Source: Butyricicoccus_A sp963620595 (GTDB taxonomy: Bacteria; Bacillota; Clostridia; Oscillospirales; Butyricicoccaceae). Taken from it: a DNA stretch of 18,075 nt. The first letter of the stretch is position 1; every line of letters starts with the position of its first letter. Both the position numbers and the translations under genes were made by a program. Shown one piece after another: positions 4,555 through 12,311 of the stretch. Location: the NCBI GenBank assembly GCA_963620595.1, contig CAVFAY010000041.1:1-18075 (forward strand). The letters are read 5' to 3'. The notes beneath the pieces were generated by a model that did no database searches, had not been told where the DNA came from, and saw only the letters and a list, made by a program, of their open reading frames with translations.

Positions 4555-5058
4555 ATGCTGAATAAAGCAATTCTTATGGGTCGCCTTACCCGCGATCCGG
4601 AGCTTCGCTACACACAGAGCAATATTCCGGTTGTTACGTTCTCTATCGCTGTTGATCGCAATTACAGCGGCAACAACGGAGATCGTCAGACGGATTTTAT
4701 TGACATCGTTGCTTGGAGACGTACTGCTGAATTTGTTTCGCAGTGGTTCACCAAGGGTCAGATGATTGCGGTAGTGGGCAGTATCCAGTCCAGACGCTGG
4801 CAAGACAAGAACGGTAACAATCGCACATCTATTGAAGTTATCGCAGATGAGGTACAGTTCTGCGGGGATAAGCGTTCCCGTGAGAACAGTGGAAGCTATC
4901 CGAACAACCATGGCGGTTACCCGCAGAATGGCGGATATCAGAATCCGAACCCGTATGCTGCTCCACAGCAGTCCGCTCCTGCCCCAAGCTTTGATATGCC
5001 GGCAGGCAATTCGGATTTTGCTGAAATTTCTGATGATGACGGCGAAGTTCCGTTTTGA
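4555..5058 (+). CDS. ssb: Single-stranded DNA-binding protein
   Basis: A 167-aa SSB that coats single-stranded DNA in replication, repair and recombination and recruits partner proteins. Residues 1-~105 form the OB fold, with the familiar start LNKAILMGRLTRDPELRYT and WRRTAEF, KGQMIAVVGSIQSRRW. Residues ~106-157 are a flexible Gly/Asn/Pro/Gln linker. The C-terminal tip DDDGEVPF is the acidic interaction peptide. GGTGA lies 6 nt before the ATG. It is placed 16 bp after rpsF and 24 bp before rpsR in the same operon, as is usual. Confidence 0.97.
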   Translation: MLNKAILMGRLTRDPELRYTQSNIPVVTFSIAVDRNYSGNNGDRQTDFIDIVAWRRTAEFVSQWFTKGQMIAVVGSIQSRRWQDKNGNNRTSIEVIADEVQFCGDKRSRENSGSYPNNHGGYPQNGGYQNPNPYAAPQQSAPAPSFDMPAGNSDFAEISDDDGEVPF

Positions 5059-5082
5059 TTATCGAACAAGGAGGTTATGACA

Positions 5083-5334
5083 ATGGCTGAAGAAAAAAGA
5101 GAATATCGCCCCAATCGCGGCGGCCGTCGCCGCAGAAAGGTTTGTTCTTTCTGTGTAGATAAGGTTGAGGCTATTGATTATAAGGACGTAGCAAAGCTGA
5201 AGAGATACATGTCCGAGCGTGGCAAGATCCTGCCGCGTCGTATGACTGGTACCTGTGCCCTGCATCAGCGTCAGCTGACCGAGGCTATCAAGCGTGCTCG
5301 TCACATCGCTCTGCTGCCGTATACTGCAGAGTAA
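5083..5334 (+). CDS. rpsR: 30S ribosomal protein S18 (zinc-ligand type)
   Basis: An 83-aa S18, partner of S6 in the 30S platform. The basic N-terminus is followed by VCSFCVDKVEAIDYKDV and later GTCALHQRQLTEAIKRARH. Cys21, Cys24, Cys58 and His61 make a C-x2-C ... C-x2-H set, so this is the zinc-binding (C+) form. I chose ATG at 5083 because AAGGAGG is 8 nt before it; an ATG at 5077 is only 2 nt from the same site. Last gene of the operon, with a strong terminator 31 bp downstream. Confidence 0.96.
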   Translation: MAEEKREYRPNRGGRRRRKVCSFCVDKVEAIDYKDVAKLKRYMSERGKILPRRMTGTCALHQRQLTEAIKRARHIALLPYTAE

Positions 5335-5365
5335 TTTCAATCCCCGATTATAACAGGATACCATC

Positions 5366-5397
5366 AAAGAACACATCACATGATGTGTTCTTTTTTG
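5366..5397 (+). terminator. Terminator of the rpsF-ssb-rpsR operon
   Basis: AAAGAACACATC (5366-5377) and GATGTGTTCTTT (5382-5393) pair perfectly around ACAT, followed by TTTTTT within and after the right arm. Confidence 0.93.
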
Positions 5398-5410
5398 TTG
5401 TGTTATTTAT

Positions 5411-5448
5411 ATAGAAAAGAAGCTGCTGCACAAAGCAACAGCTTCTTT
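5411..5448 (-). terminator. Terminator of the SH3b-SLH surface protein gene
   Basis: On the minus strand AAAGAAGCTG (5448-5439) pairs with CAGCTTCTTT (5425-5416), followed by TCTATATA. It begins 12 bp after the stop codon and is convergent with the rpsR terminator. Confidence 0.75.
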
Positions 5449-5460
5449 CAGGGATATATT

Positions 5461-6990
5461 TTACTGATTATGATACATAAATGTCACAATCTGCGCACGG
5501 GTGCACGCCTTTTGCGGACTGAATGTTGTCTTCGAGGTGCCGCTGGTAACCCCCTTCTTGACTGCCCACTGAATAGCCTTATAGTACCAGTCTGAACTCT
5601 TGACATCCGTGAACGGATTCTTTGTTGATACTGTCGGCTTGCCTGCCTGATTCCACAAGAAGGTTACAATTTCTGCACGGTTGCATGTCTTATTCGGACT
5701 GAATGCCGTCTTAGAGGTGCCATTGGTAATTCCTTCTTTGACTGCCCACTGGACTGCCTTATAATACCAATCCGATGACTTGACATCCTTGAACGAATTC
5801 TTACCGGATACAGATGGCTTACCCGCCTGATTCCACAGAAACATCACTGCCTGCGCGCGGGTGCAGCTCTGATTCGGTGCAAACTTGGTTTCGCTGACGC
5901 CAGCTGTGATGCCATTTGATACTGCCCACATAACCGGCTCATAGAACCAGTCGTTCTTGGAAACATCAGTAAACTTCACAGTTGCGCTCGGCTTTTCTGT
6001 TGTGGTATATGCCTTGCTGATATAACCGTTCTGACCATTGTACTTGATTAAGTACCAGCCGTCAGTCTCACCCAATGTTTCTACGGCTGTGCCCTTCTTG
6101 AGTACCCCCAAAATTGTCGAGGTATTGTTCGGCTGTGCACGAACGCGCAGATCTTCCTTTGTATACACGGTCTTGGTCTCCGGCGTCTGCGTTGACTCAG
6201 ATGGGTCTGTAAGCGATGTGTATTTTTCACTGATATAACCAGTCTTACCGTTGTACTTAATTTCATACCAGCCGTCTTTCAGACCATAGGTCTCTACCTT
6301 CGTGCCCTTCTCGATCGAGCCCAATACTTCCGCGCTGGTGTTTGGCTGTGCACGAACCTTCAAATTCGCTGTGGTGTATACGGTCTTAGTCTCTGGTGTC
6401 TGTGTTGACTCAGATGGGTTGGTAAGCGATGTGTATTTTTCGCTGATATAACCGGTTTTGCCGTTATACTTGATTTCATACCAACCGTCTTTTAGACCGT
6501 ATGTCTCCACCTTGGTGCCCTTTTTGAGCGTGCCAAGCACTTCCGCACTGGTGTTCGGCTGTGCACGAACCTTCAGATTTGCCGTGGTGTACACGGTCTT
6601 AGTCTCCGGCGTTGGGGTCGGCTGAGACGGATTGGTATCTGTCGTGTACTTTGCGCTGATATAGGCAGTCTGACCGCCAAACGTAATGGTATACCAGCCA
6701 TATTTTTCCGCTGTCACGGTAACGGCTGTATTCTTTTTCAGTACACCAAGCACCTTAGACGAAGCGTCCGGCTGTTCATGTACATTCAAATCTGTGGTAA
6801 CATATACCGTCTTAGAAACCGCTACATTCTGACTCTGAGATCCAGCATTGTCCACAGCAGTAGTAACTGCTGCCTGCGTAGTTGCTGTATCTGTATTCTG
6901 GATCGGTTCTACAGCGAATGCACCGCTGGAACACAGTAGGCAAGCAGATGCGCCAACTGCAAGTACTCTTTTTTTTATATTTTTACCCAT
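5461..6990 (-). CDS. Secreted surface protein with four SH3b and three SLH domains
   Basis: A 509-aa exported protein. Residues 1-26 are a signal peptide (GKNIKKR, hydrophobic core, cleavage after AFA). A Thr/Ala/Gln-rich linker (27-60) leads to four bacterial SH3 (SH3_3) repeats at ~61-117, 131-187, 202-258 and 273-329, separated by Pro/Thr/Glu linkers. SH3b domains bind peptidoglycan or peptides. Three S-layer homology domains follow at ~340-390, 400-450 and 460-509, each with F-x-DV-x3-DW-[FY]Y, W-A-V, G-[IV]-T and [TN]RA; these attach proteins non-covalently to secondary cell-wall polymers. No catalytic domain is present, so the role is probably structural or adhesive. The ATG at 6990 follows AAAGGAG at 8 nt; an upstream extension of 25 codons lacks a ribosome binding site and runs into the promoter region. 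It stands alone, with its own promoter and terminator. Confidence 0.9.
   Translation of the reverse strand: MGKNIKKRVLAVGASACLLCSSGAFAVEPIQNTDTATTQAAVTTAVDNAGSQSQNVAVSKTVYVTTDLNVHEQPDASSKVLGVLKKNTAVTVTAEKYGWYTITFGGQTAYISAKYTTDTNPSQPTPTPETKTVYTTANLKVRAQPNTSAEVLGTLKKGTKVETYGLKDGWYEIKYNGKTGYISEKYTSLTNPSESTQTPETKTVYTTANLKVRAQPNTSAEVLGSIEKGTKVETYGLKDGWYEIKYNGKTGYISEKYTSLTDPSESTQTPETKTVYTKEDLRVRAQPNNTSTILGVLKKGTAVETLGETDGWYLIKYNGQNGYISKAYTTTEKPSATVKFTDVSKNDWFYEPVMWAVSNGITAGVSETKFAPNQSCTRAQAVMFLWNQAGKPSVSGKNSFKDVKSSDWYYKAVQWAVKEGITNGTSKTAFSPNKTCNRAEIVTFLWNQAGKPTVSTKNPFTDVKSSDWYYKAIQWAVKKGVTSGTSKTTFSPQKACTRAQIVTFMYHNQ
6184..6609 (-). repeat. Two tandem 213-bp units encoding near-identical SH3b domains
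   Basis: Codons 128-198 and 199-269 of the surface protein encode 71-aa units that differ only at TLK/SIE, N/D and in the first linker (NPSES versus PSQPTP style borders), while the DNA differs at many synonymous sites. The outer SH3b units are more divergent. Confidence 0.8.
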
Positions 6991-7036
6991 ATAAATCACT
7001 CCTTTAAGATGAGTCATGTTCTTTTCCGTGCTTAGA

Positions 7037-7065
7037 ATCATAGCACTATTAAGTGACAAATGCAA
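7037..7065 (-). promoter_or_regulatory. Promoter of the SH3b-SLH gene
   Basis: Minus strand TTGCAT (7065-7060), 17-bp spacer, TATGAT (7042-7037), about 47 bp upstream of the start codon. Confidence 0.7.
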
Positions 7066-7132
7066 GTGATTTTTTATATTTTTAGATTTTCTTAAGAACT
7101 GTTATTGTACTGTTATTATTCTGTTATTTTTA

Positions 7133-7174
7133 TAAAATCAAAAGTGAGTCGCCTGCTGCGAACAGACGGCTCAC
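7133..7174 (-). terminator. Terminator after cysS
   Basis: On the minus strand GTGAGCCGTCTG (7174-7163) pairs with CAGGCGACTCAC (7155-7144) with one mismatch and one wobble, followed by TTTTGATTTTATA. A smaller AAGAGT/ACTCTT hairpin lies just before it. It ends the long minus-strand gene run. Confidence 0.75.
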
Positions 7175-7199
7175 CGCAAGAGTATTCAACTCTTAATAT

Positions 7200-8615
7200 T
7201 TAGTCTTCTTTATAGCTCCACTGGGTGCCCTGACGAGTATCCTTGATAACAATTCCCTTCTCATTGAGCAGATAGTCGCGGATGCGGTCAGCCTCTGCGA
7301 AGTTCTTTGCCTTCTTGGCAGCGGCGCGCTGTGCAATCAGCTCCTCTACCTCGCTGTCAATGTCCTTCTTTTCCAGATGGTCAACTAGACCGAGCACGCC
7401 GCACAACTCCATCATCAGATCGAAGCATGCCTGTACAAACGCGTGGGTGCAAGCCGGATCCTTGACCTCGGTGTTGATTTCACGAACCAGCTCGAAAATC
7501 GCAGCGAGTGCGTCTGCGGTGTTCAGGTCGTCGTCCATGGCGTCCATGAACTTCTGGCGGTACTGCTGCAAATGCTGTACCTTTGCCTGCTCGTCAGCGG
7601 TCATGGTGTCGCCGGTCTGATGGTCAAGCAGGAACTGGAGGTTCTCCGCTGCGGTGTACAGACGGGTCAGTGCGTTCTTTGCCATAATCAGCGACTCCTC
7701 GGAGTAGTTGATTGGGCTGCGGTAGTGACCGGACAGCATAAACATGCGGATGGTCTCATAGCCGTATACCTTCGCGGCATCGCGCACCATAAAGAAATTG
7801 CCCTTGGACTTGGACATTTTCTCGTTGTCGATGGTCAGGAAGCCGTTGTGCAGCCAGTAATTGGCAAATGTGCAGCCGTTTGCGCACTCAGACTGTGCAA
7901 TCTCGTTTTCGTGATGCGGGAAAATCAAGTCCTTGCCGCCGGAATGAATGTCAATGGTCTTGCCCAGATACTTGTTGACCATCGCGGAGCACTCGATGTG
8001 CCAGCCCGGACGGCCCTTGCTGTCCCACGGCGTATCCCAGCTCGGTTCGCCCGGCTTGGCTGCCTTCCAGATAGCGAAGTCCATCGGATCTTCCTTCTGC
8101 TCGCCGATGCTGATGCGGGCACCTGCCTGCAGCTCGTCCAGCGGCTGATGCGACAGCTTGCCATATTCCGAGAAGCTCTTAGTACGGAAATATATGTCAC
8201 CGTTTGCAGCGACATAGGCATGGCCGTTGTCAATCAGCGTCTTAACGATGTCAATAATCGCGTCCATGGTCTCGGTTGCGCGCGGATGCACGGTAGCCGG
8301 ATGAATGCCCAGACCCTTGGCATCGACAAAATATTCCTTGATGTAGCGGTCAGCAATGACGTCATAGGTCACGCCTTCCTCATTTGCTTTCTTAATTACC
8401 TTGTCGTCAATGTCCGTAAAGTTCTGTACAAACTTTACTTCATAGCCGCGGTATTCAAAATACCGGCGCAGGGTATCAAAAATGATAAACGGTCGCGCAT
8501 TGCCGATGTGGAAATAGTTGTACACAGTCGGACCGCAGGAATACATCTTGACCTTGCCTGGCTCCAGCGGGACAAACTCTTCCTTTTTGCGCGTCATTGA
8601 GTTATATAATTTCAT
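7200..8615 (-). CDS. cysS: Cysteinyl-tRNA synthetase
   Basis: A 471-aa class I aminoacyl-tRNA synthetase that charges tRNA-Cys with cysteine in the cytoplasm. The HIGH signature is HIGN at residues 36-39 (within YNYFHIGNARP) and KMSKS lies at 266-270. Zinc/cysteine-site residues are visible: Cys27 (SCGPTVYN), Cys209 (WHIECSAM) and His234/His235 in FPHHENE. The C-terminal DALR-like region and the closing GTQWSYKED are complete, and the length is typical. ATG at 8615 has GGAAGGA 7 nt upstream. It lies 17 bp after pgsA and is the last gene of the run. Confidence 0.97.
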   Translation of the reverse strand: MKLYNSMTRKKEEFVPLEPGKVKMYSCGPTVYNYFHIGNARPFIIFDTLRRYFEYRGYEVKFVQNFTDIDDKVIKKANEEGVTYDVIADRYIKEYFVDAKGLGIHPATVHPRATETMDAIIDIVKTLIDNGHAYVAANGDIYFRTKSFSEYGKLSHQPLDELQAGARISIGEQKEDPMDFAIWKAAKPGEPSWDTPWDSKGRPGWHIECSAMVNKYLGKTIDIHSGGKDLIFPHHENEIAQSECANGCTFANYWLHNGFLTIDNEKMSKSKGNFFMVRDAAKVYGYETIRMFMLSGHYRSPINYSEESLIMAKNALTRLYTAAENLQFLLDHQTGDTMTADEQAKVQHLQQYRQKFMDAMDDDLNTADALAAIFELVREINTEVKDPACTHAFVQACFDLMMELCGVLGLVDHLEKKDIDSEVEELIAQRAAAKKAKNFAEADRIRDYLLNEKGIVIKDTRQGTQWSYKED

Positions 8616-8632
8616 AATAGCATCCTTCCCCT

Positions 8633-9199
8633 TTAATTTTTTGGTTTGGTTGCACCCTCCGCAACCAGATTCCAGTTGCGGTGCAGGTAATCATAGCCGG
8701 AATACAGTGTAATTGCCATCATAATCCAGCCGCACAGCTGAATGAGAAAGGCATCGTGCAGGCTGGTTGCACCGGTAACAATGGTGCACAGGAAAATCAG
8801 AATTACGCCTGCAATCTGCACACAGGTCTTAACTTTGCCCGACCAAGCGGCTGCCATCGCAGTGCCCTTCATTGCAGCAATGGTGCGCAGAGACGTGATG
8901 ATGAATTCGCGAGCGAGAATGATAAATACCATCCAGCCGAACATCAGACCGCGGTCAATGAAAATGACCATCGCCGCACAAATAAGCAGCTTGTCCGCAA
9001 GCGGATCGACGAATTTGCCGAAATCCGTCACCTGATGATATTTGCGCGCCACATAGCCATCGAGAAAATCCGTAAAGCTGCACACGCAAAACAACACCAG
9101 CGCGATGACATCACAAGTCGTTCCGCCAATCGTCGCAAAAATGACGAAAAACGGAATCAGCGCGATACGCGCCAAAGTAATCTTATTCGCAAGTGTCAT
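8633..9199 (-). CDS. pgsA: CDP-diacylglycerol-glycerol-3-phosphate 3-phosphatidyltransferase
   Basis: A 188-aa membrane enzyme that makes phosphatidylglycerophosphate, the committed step to phosphatidylglycerol and cardiolipin. The CDP-alcohol phosphotransferase signature D-x2-D-G-x2-A-R-x8-G-x3-D-x3-D is complete (Asp44, Asp47, Gly48, Ala51, Arg52, Gly61, Asp65, Asp69). Several hydrophobic helices follow. I prefer the ATG at 9199; the ATG at 9211 directly abuts the AAGG of the ribosome binding site, though the spacing from AAGGA to 9199 is a little long. A consensus promoter sits just upstream, so pgsA-cysS can be expressed apart from rimO. Confidence 0.94.
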   Translation of the reverse strand: MTLANKITLARIALIPFFVIFATIGGTTCDVIALVLFCVCSFTDFLDGYVARKYHQVTDFGKFVDPLADKLLICAAMVIFIDRGLMFGWMVFIILAREFIITSLRTIAAMKGTAMAAAWSGKVKTCVQIAGVILIFLCTIVTGATSLHDAFLIQLCGWIMMAITLYSGYDYLHRNWNLVAEGATKPKN

Positions 9200-9247
9200 A
9201 ACTTGTCCCATCCTTATTTCAATTTGCAGAAACTATCCGCAAAAATT

Positions 9248-9276
9248 ATTATACGGTCTCTGTCCGAACGTGTCAA
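9248..9276 (-). promoter_or_regulatory. Consensus promoter for pgsA-cysS
   Basis: Minus strand TTGACA (9276-9271), exactly 17 bp, TATAAT (9253-9248): a full match to the SigA consensus in the 80-bp gap between rimO and pgsA. The -35 lies 3 bp after the rimO stop codon. Confidence 0.88.
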
Positions 9277-9279
9277 CCG

Positions 9280-10617
9280 TTATTCTGCGGTCTCCGTGCT
9301 GCCGGTGAGATCTGCCCCCTGCGCACCCGTAATGCGAACCGATACAAACTCACCTTCTTCGACAGAGAACGCGCTGTCAAACAGCACGCGGCCATCAATA
9401 TCCTGTGAATCGGCATAGCTTCTGCCATAATACAGACCGGTCTCTCCGTCCCAGCCCTCACACAGAACCTCGAGCAGCTGACCTTGCATCCGTGCTGCAA
9501 ACTGATCGAGCACATCCGACTGCAATTCTTCAATAATCATCCGGCGCTCATTTTTCAGCTCTTCATCAATCTGATCTGGCATCTCAGCAGCCTCGCTGCC
9601 CTCCTCCGGCGAATAGCAGAATACACCTGCGCGTTCGATCTGCATCTCGCGCAGGAATTCGCACAGCTCTTCAAATTCCGCATCGGTTTCGCCCGGCAGA
9701 CCGACAATCAAGCTGGTGCGCAGCACAAGTCCCGGAATTTCGCGGCGCAGCTTGTGGAACAGCTCACGCAGAAACTGGGCATCGCCGCGGCGGTGCATGG
9801 CGTGCAGAATGCGATTGTTTACGTGCTGAATCGGAATGTCCAGATACTTGACGATCTTCGGCTCCTGTGCAATGGTCTGAATCATATCATCTGTGATTTC
9901 ATCCGGATACAGATAATGCAGGCGCACCCAAGTAAAGTCCATCTTACATAGCTCGTGCAGCAATTCGGACAGCTTGTGCTCATGATACAGATCCATACCG
10001 TAGCGCGTGATGTCCTGTGCCACAATGATAATTTCGCGCACGCCCGCATCCGCCAGCGCTTGCGCTTCCTTTAGAACATCCTCCATCGGACGGGAGCGGA
10101 ACTTGCCTCGCAACGACGGAATGACACAGTAGGCACAGTGATTGTCACAACCTTCTGCAATCTTAAGATATGCCGAGTAGCCTGGCGTCAGCAAAATGCG
10201 GCCGCCTTCCATCTCTGCCTCGTTGATTTGACCAAAGTTCTGATATACCGTTCCCGGCGCCTGCATGACGGCGCGCACAGCATCAACAATATTGGTATAG
10301 CTGCCCGTGCCCAGCACAGCATCAATTTCCGGCAGTTCCTCGACAATTTCCTTCGGATAGCGCTGTACCAGACATCCCGTCACGATGAGCGCCTGCAGCG
10401 AACCGCTCTTTTTCAGCTCTGCTGTCTCTAAAATCGTATTGATGGCTTCCTGCTTGGCAGACTCAATAAAGCCGCAGGTATTGACGACAGCGACATCCGC
10501 CTCTGCCACATCTTCTACAATGGTCACACCGGCTTCCGCCAGCTGTGCCAGCATGTGCTCACCGTCTACGAGGTTCTTTGCGCAGCCCAGTGAGATCATA
10601 CCCAATTTAATCGACAT
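9280..10617 (-). CDS. rimO: Ribosomal protein S12 methylthiotransferase RimO
   Basis: A 445-aa radical SAM enzyme that methylthiolates an aspartate of ribosomal protein S12. Three domains: N-terminal UPF0004 with cluster ligands Cys12 (SLGCAKNLVD), Cys48 (NTCGF) and Cys82 (TGCLVQRY); the radical SAM core with Cys157, Cys161 and Cys164 (EGCDNHCAYC); and a C-terminal TRAM domain from ~375. The SLGCAKNLVD start and GCDNHCAYCVIPSLRG favour RimO over the tRNA enzyme MiaB. ATG at 10617 follows AAGGA and an upstream AGGAGG. It overlaps the 3' end of recX by 11 bp, so the two are translationally linked. Confidence 0.93.
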   Translation of the reverse strand: MSIKLGMISLGCAKNLVDGEHMLAQLAEAGVTIVEDVAEADVAVVNTCGFIESAKQEAINTILETAELKKSGSLQALIVTGCLVQRYPKEIVEELPEIDAVLGTGSYTNIVDAVRAVMQAPGTVYQNFGQINEAEMEGGRILLTPGYSAYLKIAEGCDNHCAYCVIPSLRGKFRSRPMEDVLKEAQALADAGVREIIIVAQDITRYGMDLYHEHKLSELLHELCKMDFTWVRLHYLYPDEITDDMIQTIAQEPKIVKYLDIPIQHVNNRILHAMHRRGDAQFLRELFHKLRREIPGLVLRTSLIVGLPGETDAEFEELCEFLREMQIERAGVFCYSPEEGSEAAEMPDQIDEELKNERRMIIEELQSDVLDQFAARMQGQLLEVLCEGWDGETGLYYGRSYADSQDIDGRVLFDSAFSVEEGEFVSVRITGAQGADLTGSTETAE

Positions 10618-11110
10618 AAAATCCTTCTTCCTCCTGATTTTGTTCTAATGCAGCGCGATAATTATCCATAGCGATTTTGATTTCAGAAAAAGAAAATCCG
10701 CGGCGCTGCAATGCCGCCATCGCCTTTTCGCGTTCTTTTCGATCCGAGACATCACCACGCAGCTTTTTTTCGAGCAATGCATGCATCTTGTCCCAGTTCG
10801 GATCCATCTGTCCCAGCTGTTCCGCTGCAATTTCTTTTGAAACACCGCGCTGATACAGCTCCTGCCGAATGCGCAAAGCTCCGTATCCTTTGTTTCGATA
10901 CGAACGAATGATAGTCTCCGCATACGCTTCGTCATCAATCGCGTGCAACAGGCGCATCCGCTCTACCGCATAGTCCACTGCTTCCGGTGCAAACTCTTTG
11001 TCTAATAGCTTTTTTTCCAGCATCGCCGCAGACAGTGGGCGGCGGCTGAGCATCCCAGCCGCCGCGACCTCTGCATCTCGATATTGTTGTTCGTCACACA
11101 TCTCCGGCAT
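10607..11110 (-). CDS. recX: RecA regulatory protein RecX
   Basis: A 167-aa, highly charged helical protein. RecX binds RecA filaments and modulates their growth. The RecX pattern is visible as repeated three-helix units, e.g. RRPLSAAMLEKKLLDKEF, DDEAYAETIIRSYRNKGYG, IRQELYQRGVSKEI and a final KAMAALQRRGFSFSEIK. It begins 2 bp after the recA stop, a common recA-recX pairing, and no clear ribosome binding site precedes ATG 11110, so translation is probably coupled to recA. A second in-frame ATG at 11101 is possible. The 3' end overlaps rimO. Confidence 0.88.
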   Translation of the reverse strand: MPEMCDEQQYRDAEVAAAGMLSRRPLSAAMLEKKLLDKEFAPEAVDYAVERMRLLHAIDDEAYAETIIRSYRNKGYGALRIRQELYQRGVSKEIAAEQLGQMDPNWDKMHALLEKKLRGDVSDRKEREKAMAALQRRGFSFSEIKIAMDNYRAALEQNQEEEGFYVD

Positions 11111-11112
11111 GT

Positions 11113-12300
11113 TTAAATATCGTCATCGCCGAAATCATCCGCGTCAATGGAAACAGCCGCAGACCGTCTCTGTGGTGCTTCTTCCGGTGCCGGTGCGTGC
11201 TCGTCTTCGTCCATGTTGGCAGCTCTGCCCGCGCGATGCTGCGCCATATGTGTCGCGCGCTCCTGCTTTGCCTTCTCGCGGCTCTCCTGAATTGCCTCAC
11301 GAATCTTTGCTTCCAACTCACTCGCTATGTCCGGATGCTCTGCCAGATACTTTTTGGCGTTATCTCTTCCTTGGAAGCGCTCTTCGTTGATGGTAAACCA
11401 TGCGCCGCCTTTTTTAATCAGATCATAGTCTACACCCAAATCAATCAGTTCACCGATGCGCGAAATGCCTTCACCGTACATGATATCAAAGTATGCCTCG
11501 CGGAACGGAGGTGCCATCTTATTCTTGACAATCTTTGCTCTCGTGTGGCTGCCGATAGCTCGGTCTCCGTCCTTGAGATATTCTACGCGGCGCACATCGA
11601 TACGAACGGAAGAATAGAACTTTAGCGCACGACCGCCGGTCGTCACTTCCGGATTTCCGTACATGACGCCTACTTTTTCACGCAGCTGGTTGATGAAAAT
11701 AGCCACACACTTGGACTTGGCAATGACACCGGCCAGCTTGCGCAGCGCCTGGCTCATCAAACGGGCATGCAGACCGACAAACGAATCGCCCATCTCGCCC
11801 TCGATTTCAGCACGCGGAACCAATGCCGCTACCGAGTCAATGACGATAATATCCAGCGCACCGGAGCGCACGAGCTGTTCGGCAATTTCCAAGCCCTGAT
11901 CGCCGCTGTCCGGCTGCGATACCAACAAGCTGTCTACGTCAACACCCAGTGCTGCCGCATACGCCGGATCCAGCGCGTGCTCGGCGTCGATAAACGCCGC
12001 AATACCGCCCTCTGCCTGTGCCGATGCAATGGCGTGCAGCGCGAGGGTAGTCTTACCGGAAGATTCCGGTCCATAAATCTCAATAATTCTGCCGCGCGGA
12101 AGTCCGCCAATACCCAGCGCCATATCCAGACCGATAGAACCGGTCGAAATAACGTCTTTATCTACCTGCTCGACTTCCTGACCAAGATACATGACGGCAT
12201 TTTTGCCGTGCTGCTTTTCAATCTGCGCCAGAGCTTGGTCCAGTGCTTTCTTTTTATCGGTTGCCACCGTAACGGTAGGCAATGCTTTTTTCTTCGCCAT
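11113..12300 (-). CDS. recA: Recombinase RecA
   Basis: A 395-aa RecA, the strand-exchange ATPase of homologous recombination and co-protease of the SOS response. Walker A GPESSGKT at residues 77-84, Walker B IIVIDS at ~151-156, and the L2/C-terminal core GNPEVTTGGRALKFYSS are all present. The tail after ~330 is long and acidic (DEDEHAPAPEE, ending DDFGDDDI), longer than in E. coli, and probably dampens activity as other RecA tails do. ATG at 12300 follows AGGAGG at 7 nt. It lies 11 bp after prmC. I saw no LexA-box palindrome (GAAC-N4-GTTC type) upstream of recA or prmC. Confidence 0.98.
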   Translation of the reverse strand: MAKKKALPTVTVATDKKKALDQALAQIEKQHGKNAVMYLGQEVEQVDKDVISTGSIGLDMALGIGGLPRGRIIEIYGPESSGKTTLALHAIASAQAEGGIAAFIDAEHALDPAYAAALGVDVDSLLVSQPDSGDQGLEIAEQLVRSGALDIIVIDSVAALVPRAEIEGEMGDSFVGLHARLMSQALRKLAGVIAKSKCVAIFINQLREKVGVMYGNPEVTTGGRALKFYSSVRIDVRRVEYLKDGDRAIGSHTRAKIVKNKMAPPFREAYFDIMYGEGISRIGELIDLGVDYDLIKKGGAWFTINEERFQGRDNAKKYLAEHPDIASELEAKIREAIQESREKAKQERATHMAQHRAGRAANMDEDEHAPAPEEAPQRRSAAVSIDADDFGDDDI

Positions 12301-12311
12301 AATCTTGCCTC

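Noticed and set aside
5366..5448. Two adjacent hairpins considered as one bidirectional element or small RNA
   Set aside because: Each is explained as the terminator of one of two convergent genes (rpsR on plus, the SLH protein on minus).
7631..7643. GAAC-N5-GTTC palindrome resembling a LexA box
   Set aside because: Spacing is wrong and it lies inside the cysS coding region far from any promoter.
7443..8600. 385-aa plus-strand ORF
   Set aside because: It lies antisense to cysS, whose catalytic motifs are intact; the long open frame is a codon-bias shadow.
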